Positions 7,341 to 13,577 of a stretch of 13,577 nucleotides of DNA are shown here, in pieces (the first letter of the stretch is position 1; every line of letters starts with the position of its first letter). A program made the translations under genes and the position numbers. The notes below the pieces were generated by a model. It ran no database searches. It was not told the origin of the DNA and saw only the letters and a list, made by a program, of their open reading frames with translations. The DNA is from Bremia lactucae (Eukaryota > Oomycota > Peronosporomycetes > Peronosporales > Peronosporaceae): positions 5,552 through 19,128 of the forward strand of contig NW_027152185.1 of the NCBI RefSeq assembly GCF_004359215.1, given 5' to 3'.

Positions 7341-8208
7341 ATGATTTTGATTGGTCAGATCCATCATTTTAAATTCCATCGCATGAAGGAACAATTCATG
7401 CGGGGTGAGGATAGTGTTGAACCTTCGGCTGCGGTTCGTGCAGCCGCGGGTGACGCATTGTTATCTCTTGCGGTAGACGTTCCGTCTACCGTAGTGTCTT
7501 CCACTCGCACAACACTTGGTGTTGCGAGTGCACGTGGTGATTCACCACGTGAGTACGACCCCTCTTTAGAGGTCGATTATGAGTGCGAGTCGGACGAAAT
7601 GGCCGACTCGGGGAGGATGGAACAGTCGCCTGATACCCGTCAGGCGGCTGATTATGAGCCTTCGAATGAGGGGGCTCATTCGAGTAGACGTGCTGGTAGT
7701 ATTCGCCACTGTCCGACGATGAGGATGATTCCTCAGCGCCAGTACCGTCTCCCGTGCCGTCGTTCGCACATATTTCTATGCGTGGTGATGACGATGGCGT
7801 AAGCCATCGTAAGAAAAGTTCTTGTGGTACTCCTGCTTCAGTGGGTACTACTCAGGGGAGTGAAGACAGTAAAATGTCTCATCTTCCTGAAAAGGAGCCG
7901 TGGCTTTTGCCCGAACAGCTGATTAATAGAATGTCTAGAAAGACTACTCCTCACGATAAATGTCCCTTATTTATTGCGACAAAGCTTCATGGCCTTGATC
8001 CCAGCGCGAAGAACTTTCGCGCTAAGGAAGATTTTTATATCGATGCTTTTTTTCAAGCATCGATGGTATAGCGGCAACAATAAGCGAGGTAAAGTCTCGC
8101 TCATGCAAGCCTGGAGCGCGTTCATTCGCAATGTCAAAGACATTGGACGCGAAGTCTGGCGATTCGCCCTAAGTTTGAGAAACGAACTCCAACCGGTGCA
8201 AGGTATAA
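7341..8208 (+). pseudogene. gag of the hairpin-rich family, frameshifted and 3' truncated
   Basis: ATG 7341 and ATG 7383 share a frame with no stop between them; 7383 (MKEQFMRGED) looks the better start, since the following protein is the acidic, disordered N-terminus (YECESDEMADSGRMEQSPD). The second copy at 13135 keeps the frame open where this copy shifts near 7700 and then stops at 7800-7802. The neighbouring frame takes over (HRKKSSCGTPASVGTTQG, EKEPWLLPEQ, FIATKLHGLDPSAKNF) until a T run at 8047-8053 shifts it again. The third frame gives KHRWYSGNNKRGKVSLM and SAFIRNVKDIGREVW. The sequence leaves gag at about 8208 and enters integrase. It is homologous to the inverted fragment at 3190-3745. 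Gag would form the particle. Perfect hairpins run through it: 7380-7402, 7471-7491, 7531-7551, 7586-7610, 7627-7646, 7662-7683, 7791-7810, 8003-8023 and 8039-8064. Confidence 0.78.
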
Positions 8209-9432
8209 GCAAGCAATTGCCCTTTGTGGAGTTCGCTATAAATAACAGTGTCCACGCCAGTACGGGTGAGACACCGCTTTACATTAACGGACTGCACCAT
8301 CCTCGGACGCCAGTCTCGTTTCTGAGCAGCCCGAGTCTTAGTGGGCGAGGTCCCCTCACTATGCTCGGTGCGAAAGAGGGACAGTGTTTCGTCAATATGA
8401 CCATGACCCATGAGGGTATCATCTCAAAGACAGAAACTTGCCCTCGTGACCCTGCCAGTTTAGCAGTGGTCGATAAAACTACGCCTTATGACCGATATCT
8501 CAGCGGTGTCATAGGCGCGTTTGATGCTAAAAGCGTGAGCGAGGCTTAACGCTTTGTGGATGAGCGATTAGCCATCACACGTAAAGTCCGTGACACAATG
8601 GCAAGCGGACATGACAAGCACAACGAGAAAAAGTACTATTAAGCACTGCTACCCTACCTAAAATTGCAATTTCTTACTGCCTGGAGGTACTACGAAGTTG
8701 TTGCCGCGTTTCATTGGGCCCTTACGGTGGTCGAAGAGGTTGGAGACCTAAATTATAGGCTCACCCTACCTCCGTCTATAAAGGCGCACCCCGTATTTTA
8801 CGTGGGTTGTCTGAAACGGTATGTAGACCTAAATGAGAGCATTTATCCTCATCCGTCTAAGAAGACCGATGGTGACGCTGACAGTGAGTCAAGCGTCGTT
8901 CGGGTGAGGGGGGCGGTGAAGGCGAAAAGCTATCGGACCGATTCCTCCCACCACGAACAGGATTTGGAGAGCGAGGGACATCACGCGAGTAACGCGGATC
9001 CCTCAGCATCATCCTCTCAAAGAGGTCCAAGAGTCTTCAGGCATTTATAATCCTGACGAGCCTTCGCTCGGACATTAAAAAGATCCGAGGTCAGTCGCGA
9101 GACTTGACCCTCGAGATACACAATACGTCGTTCAGCAGCGCTTAACGCCTGTGACTGAACGGACGAATGTCAGACAGCCGCGAATACGTGGGCGACGTCG
9201 CCACTCCTATCGGGCGCCGCTTGCACTGAGTGATACGGGTGAGAATCAACGCTTCCTTATTAAAAGGTTGCTTGCCCACCGCTCCGTGGGGCAAAGGTAT
9301 CAGATTTTCGTCCAATGAAAAGGTTACCCGAAGAATTTTGACTCTTAGGAACCGATCGCTACCCTATGTATAGATGTGCCCGGCTTGGTGGCTGCCTATG
9401 AAAAGGAGCACCAGCTGAGGCCTCTTCGCTAG
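8209..9432 (+). pseudogene. Integrase C-terminal part and chromodomain from a second, hairpin-poor gypsy family
   Basis: Just after gag the frame reads LPFVEFAINNSVHAST and INGLHHPRTP, the end of the integrase core, with everything before it (protease, RT, RNase H, DDE residues) missing. Stops and shifts follow (8547-8549, 8640-8642). The C-terminal module appears at 8725-8825 as LTVVEEVGDLNYRLTLPPS and HPVFYVGCLKRYVD, then a Ser-rich spacer to the stop at 9048-9050. A chromodomain lies at 9241-9432 (NQRFLIKRLLAHRSVG, YQIFV, GYPKNFDS, DVPGLVAAYEKEHQL). Two of its tryptophan codons are stops: TGA at 9316-9318 and TAG at 9346-9348, each one G-to-A step from TGG. The sequence differs clearly from the chromodomain at 2900-3110 and lacks its hairpin texture, so it comes from another element family. 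Confidence 0.85.
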
Positions 9433-10305
9433 ACTCAAATGGACTAGCAGAAGTAGCGTTGTGAGAAGAAACAGGGGGTACAGTACCGCCCATTATCTCG
9501 TTCACACGCAAGCGAAGGAAATTAATTCGTTGCGACCGCTGCTTCAACGCATCAGAATGCGGCGCAAGAATTCCGCCTTGTATTGGTCGGGCGTTTCATT
9601 TGAACGCAACACGACCGGGACCGGGAAAATACGCCCAAGCGTTTTATGCGCATCTAGAAGAGCGCGCTCTAGGAGCGACGCTCTTGACCCGTTTAAACGA
9701 GGCCATTTAGATGGAGGAGGCATCTTTGGTATGCCACCCGTCACATAGCCACGTTCAAAACAAATGGCTTGTGACACCGACTGAGCACGTTCACGTGTCG
9801 TCGGCGGAGCTTTAGGCTCCAAATCCTCTTTGTCAGAACTATTATGGATTATGGTCTGAGCATAAGGCGTTGTGGTTTTACTCAACGGAGAAGCGGCTGC
9901 GCCTTTATGGGCAGCGCTCTCATTACCTGTCGCTGCGCTATCCAGCGTAGACACGAGACAGCATTCGTAAATGTTGCTGTCTCCATGTTGTGAGCCATGA
10001 GATAAGTTTGGATGGGCAATAATGCGCCATCATCCTTCCTCATGAGCTCGTTGTTCGCATCACTACTATGAGGTGACGGCAACGGTGTCGACTTCTTGTA
10101 GTCGAGAACGAGCGACGGATCAGCATTCTCACTGACAAAGTGGGATGGATCCTTTAGCCCCGTTAATGCGACAGCAGCAATAGCTGTCGGCGTTTCGACA
10201 TAGGCATTGGACGCGGCCAGCACGACAACGCGACGCGTGCGTTTGATGCGAGGTTGAGTGGGCGTCTTCGCACGACCCACCAACAATGGCCCTTTTAGGT
10301 GGCAT
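9359..10305 (-). pseudogene. Antisense gag-like ORF between chromodomain and LTR2, frameshifted
   Basis: On the minus strand an ATG at 10305 (MPPKRA...) lies 130 bp inside LTR2. The frame soon shifts, and then KRTRRVVVLAASNAYVETPT and FVSENADPSLVLDYKK run on to ~9885. A further frame carries ERAQSVSQAICFERGY, LLERALLDAHKTLGRIFPV and QYKAEFLRRI down to 9548. Another carries ALKQRSQRINFLRLRVNEIM to the stop at 9359. The C-terminal part looks helical. The basic N-terminus, low-complexity middle and position close to an LTR resemble a gag of another gypsy family in reverse orientation. It could equally be an antisense accessory ORF or a captured host gene; I find no decisive motif. It overlaps the last 74 bases of the sense chromodomain tail-to-tail. 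It is hairpin-poor. Confidence 0.5.
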
Positions 10306-10416
10306 CTTTGGCGCCGTGTATGGAAATTCGTGCGCTTCAGTGATTGAGTGAACTAGCGGCGCGTAAAGCTGCTCGCAGTTCCTCTCTCCTCTTTGAAGAA
10401 TTTAAAATGTAATTTC

Positions 10417-10434
10417 GTTTTAAGGAGGGGATGG
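10417..10434 (+). promoter_or_regulatory. Polypurine tract before LTR2
   Basis: The run TTTTAAGGAGGGGATGG ends exactly where TGTAACGGG of LTR2 starts. This is the expected place and composition for the plus-strand primer of an LTR retrotransposon, and it orients the element as plus. No such tract precedes LTR1 at 4640. Confidence 0.82.
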
Positions 10435-13057
10435 TGTAACGGGCTAAAGTTGCCCTAATGTTACACAGTCCCCGTTAAGTACACTTGGTGTACTTAAGGG
10501 GATGGTCAATTACTAAATAATAGTAATTAGACCCAACACTCGGGTGTGGTGCACATTTGTGACCAACCCTTGTGGATGTGATGCACATGGGTGCATTCAC
10601 ATTAGGAGGGATGACGCCCAGCGTCATCCGTGATGACGGCTAGCGTCATCCGTTACGCGAGGTATCTATAAAGATACGCTCGCAATACATATCAAATGAG
10701 ATCTATAGAGATAACATTTTAATTGGTAAAAATAGGTATTTGTGTTTAATTCTATTAAATATAAATCAGTCTGAAAACTACTTCCTACTTGGTAAGTGCG
10801 CACGAGGAGACGGATTACCGCTCCCGTGACGACACTTAACCAGAGTATTTAGTGTGCTAGGTGAGGTCGCTTGCGCGCCCACCACAACTTCCTCACTGCA
10901 CGCAAGAGAAGCAGGTTTAACCGCTTCCTCGCTGTGCTGGGGTGTGTGTCTAAGTAGAGCGTGGCCGCATTACGACGTGCCCGCCTACAATTTACATGAT
11001 TCCGTGGGTAACTCCAGTAATTTTTAAAGCGGCCATATATTATTGGAGACTGGTCTACGGATAACGAAAATATGTGTTTGCCCATTCATCCTGTCAGATT
11101 TAGTATAGGTGGGAAGCCGATGTCGGCGAACGATCCAGTATAACACATTTCAGCAGCGGGCAACGCTTTTGTGCAACATCAACGGAGCATAGCGGTCTTT
11201 TTTGTGGGCGACATGAGCGGAGGTCGCTTGGGCTCTGTGATTGCTGACTACAAATCCCGATTTGTGACTATTTTACGACGTGTATCTACGCTGCAGCAGC
11301 ATGAATCACACAAGTCGCTAGTGGAGATTCAGTTGACGACATTGTTACTCCACCGTCAGATGAACCGGCTTTTCTTCGTTGCTGCCATTCATCTGAGGCC
11401 AAGACATAAGCCATTTTTGCAAGTACGCCTTCGCAAAGTATTATAATGCAGTGTGCAAAGCCGTTGAAACTAAGGGGTAGTGCCTTAAAGCGCAAGGCTA
11501 ATTTACGAAAATGGACGTCTCGCCTATCAAAGACGATTGCCAATGGCTCGGCTGGAGCGTATTTGTGTTGGCTTTACATAAAAGACCGCAATGCAACTTC
11601 CGCGCCAAAGATAAATTAATAACAATAATTTCTGTGAAAGTTAACACGAAGCGCGACCAATGGCCGTGAATAGGTATTGGCTGCAGCAATTACAGTTTCT
11701 GGGGTTGCAAACCAGAACGCCGATCTTGCTGTGGTGCGAAGTGCTTAATACGCTCTGGAGTTGATTTCAAGAAGGCAAGGCCACCTGTCCCACACTTCTT
11801 CTTCGGTTTCCAGGTCATGAACCATCTCTCGTCGGACTCTATCCCAGTTGTTTCCTGTCCACCATCAGGTCAATCTCCATCACGAATTCTTCACAGAACG
11901 ATAGTTCGGGTATCTATTCAACATGACTTCAAAGATGATATTTTCTTGCACCTTTTAAAGTCCGAGTGGTGCCCTTCTTCACCACAAGCTCTGCATTGCA
12001 TCGTGCTGATCCATTTGTTGGCGCGGCCTCCCTTTTGAATGCACGATTACTGGCTCTTGTAAAGTTCAGTGAATTTGTTAAGAAAGTGTCTGAAGCTCGT
12101 TGAGTGTCGCTGCCTGCTGATGGTCCGGCAAGGTCACAAATCTGGCGGCAACTAATCAAGTAACATCGGGAGACTTTCCGCCGGCATCAACACAAGAGGA
12201 CTTGGTTGGTGGAGTCAAGTGTCAATGCAGATGAATGTCGTTTAACAACAAGTTCTGCTCTCGACGTCGGTACTGACGCAATTTGTGCTTATATGGAAGT
12301 CTTTTACTGGGGCTAAACACTCCATCGCATGCATCTTCATCGTTTCTTTGTGGCTGACGGGCAACATTCAGCTGTTCGTAAATTTTATTTAGCGCTTAAT
12401 CAAAACATTTAAATTAATATCCTAAAAAAAATTCCTTGAGGCGTTGGCTGTGCATAGTTGCATATTCTCATTTGTTGACGCTGTCGGGATAAATCGTGCT
12501 CTGCCAAATTATTGTCGATAGCTAGGCAAGAAAACTATAGCACGATCGGAGGTTGTTCATGCTAGTTGGCATGTATTGTTTCAGCATATGGTCAGCACTA
12601 TCACCACGTGTAACAGGGCACTGCGACTTGTACTGTTTCAGTACAAGTCCACTTCACACTGCTTCAGATGTGAGTGGTGCCTCTCGTTAGGTGACGTACA
12701 CTGTACGTATAGAGGAAGACTTCTCTTAAGACAAGTTAACTTAAGAGGGTAAAATGAAAACTGTATTAATATAGTTAAGTTTCTCTTAATCTATCTTTGT
12801 AAATGCTGACTTATCTATAAACTAATACTAAACATGTAAATGAATTCTTATCGATCTTATCTCGTAACTCTCTTTGATTACTTCTACAGCTGATTAGTCT
12901 GCGGAATAAATAGACATAATGGTCTATACCTATTTATGGATAAGAATTCAGGAAATTACTATTTAATATAATTTCCTCCAAATATTATCTACCTTTTGGA
13001 TAATATTAATTAACAATCTTTTATTGTTAATTTCATGTAACGATACACCCCGTTACA
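10435..13057 (+). repeat. Second long terminal repeat (LTR2), 2623 bp
   Basis: Same ends as LTR1 (TGTAACGGG...CCCGTTACA). Differences from LTR1 fall only near the ends. On the left, at LTR1 positions 4678, 4704, 4734, 5052, 5062 and 5064. On the right, from 6986 to 7174: eight substitutions and one missing base. The ~1.9 kb between looks identical. Two changes damage hairpins seen in LTR1 (4712-4734 and 7157-7182). It serves as 3' LTR of the left unit and 5' LTR of the next one, because leader and gag follow it. Confidence 0.95.
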
Positions 13058-13134
13058 TCACCCCTCCCTTAAACGACAATCACTCTGAATGTCATTAGGT
13101 GGAGTGGTCGCTAAATGACCACTTAATTTTTAAA

Positions 13135-13577
13135 ATGATTTTGATTGGTCAGATCCATCATTTTAAATTCCATCGCATGAAGGAACAATTCATGCGGGGT
13201 GAGGATAGTGTTGAACCTTCGGCTGCGGTTCGTGCAGCCGCGGGTGACGCATTGTTATCTCTTGCGGTAGACGTTCCGTCTACCGTAGTGTCTTCCACTC
13301 GCACAACACTTGGTGTTGCGAGTGCACGTGGTGATTCACCACGTGAGTACGACCCCTCTTTAGAGGTCGATTATGAGTGCGAGTCGGACGAAATGGCCGA
13401 CTCGGGGAGGATGGAACAGTCGCCTGATACCCGTCAGGCGGCTGACTATGAGCCTTCGAATGAGAGGGCTCATTCTGATAGACGTGTGAACAGTCTATTT
13501 GGTTCCGACGATGAGGATGATCCCTCATCGCCCGTACGATCTTTCGTACGGTCTCCCATACGGTCACCTGCACGTGT
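13135..13577 (+). CDS. gag N-terminus of the next unit, open to the window end (partial)
   Basis: The leader and gag start after LTR2 repeat those after LTR1; 13058-13445 matches 7264-7651 exactly by eye, then the copies diverge after ~13475. ATG 13135 or, more likely, 13177 (MKEQFMRGED) opens a frame that stays open to base 13577, about 147 codons. It lacks the frameshift that breaks the first copy near 7700: here it reads RVNSLFGSDDEDDPSSPVRS, a plausible disordered acidic/Ser-Pro gag N-terminus. This unit may therefore be a better preserved element. Hairpins continue in the diverged part: CGATGAGG/CCTCATCG at 13509-13530 and CCGTACGA/TCGTACGG at 13532-13551. As no stop is reached, length and C-terminus cannot be judged. 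Confidence 0.75.
   Translation, partial: MILIGQIHHFKFHRMKEQFMRGEDSVEPSAAVRAAAGDALLSLAVDVPSTVVSSTRTTLGVASARGDSPREYDPSLEVDYECESDEMADSGRMEQSPDTRQAADYEPSNERAHSDRRVNSLFGSDDEDDPSSPVRSFVRSPIRSPAR

Larger units (their letters stand above)
4640..13057 (+). mobile_element. Composite Ty3/gypsy LTR retrotransposon, LTR-internal-LTR
   Basis: Two near-identical LTRs (4640-7263 and 10435-13057) flank a 3171-bp internal region. The internal region has a sense gag start, a deleted pol, a chromodomain, an antisense gag-like ORF and a polypurine tract abutting the second LTR. That tract and the sense gag set the orientation as plus. The pentamer before the first LTR is ATTTA (4635-4639). Its partner is not expected after 13057, because the same leader and gag start resume there, giving a tandem LTR-internal-LTR-internal structure that continues beyond the window. 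The element cannot move on its own: protease, RT, RNase H and most of integrase are missing. Confidence 0.88.

Overview
This window looks like repeat-dense intergenic DNA of a plant-pathogenic oomycete of the Phytophthora / downy mildew type. The evidence is protein signatures of oomycete Ty3/gypsy chromoviruses (YFDD reverse transcriptase, HHCC/DDE integrase, GPY/F-like region, C-terminal chromodomain) and the absence of any recognisable cellular gene. The taxon call is from recall of families, not from a search. Almost everything is LTR-retrotransposon sequence, and nearly all pol sequence is broken by stops and frameshifts.

Layout. 1-3188 (+): decayed pol of element A, in order RT, RNase H, integrase zinc region, integrase core, integrase C-terminus, chromodomain. 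About 3190-3745 (-): a gag fragment, tail-to-tail with that pol. 3746-4639: unique-looking DNA with no recognised gene. 4640-7263: a 2624-bp LTR (TGTAACGGG...CCCGTTACA). 7264-10434: an internal region holding a sense gag (7341-8208), spliced by an internal deletion to the end of an integrase plus chromodomain (8209-9432), then an antisense gag-like ORF (10305-9359) and a polypurine tract. 10435-13057: the second LTR (2623 bp). 13058-13577: the same 5' leader and gag start again, open to the window end. The right half is therefore LTR-internal-LTR-internal, a tandem sharing its middle LTR.

The most striking signal is not a gene. Element A, both outer parts of the LTRs and the sense gag are built almost end to end from short perfect inverted repeats (stems 6-12 bp, loops mostly 3-13 nt, one every ~20-40 bp), running through protein-coding sequence. 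I list over 30 by coordinate. Random sequence should give well under one stem of 8 bp or more (loop 3-13) in the first 3.4 kb; I found 13 by eye. The integrase end at 8209-9432, the antisense ORF, the inner 1.7 kb of the LTR and the 3746-4639 spacer lack this texture, so it distinguishes one family from the sequences it has recombined with or captured.

A second pattern is that both pol ends here (3188 and 9432) are met tail-to-tail by an antisense gag-like reading frame. In the right-hand element each LTR is followed, on opposite strands, by a gag-like start, and the internal region has near-inverted purine/pyrimidine tracts at its two ends but no obvious tRNA primer-binding site.
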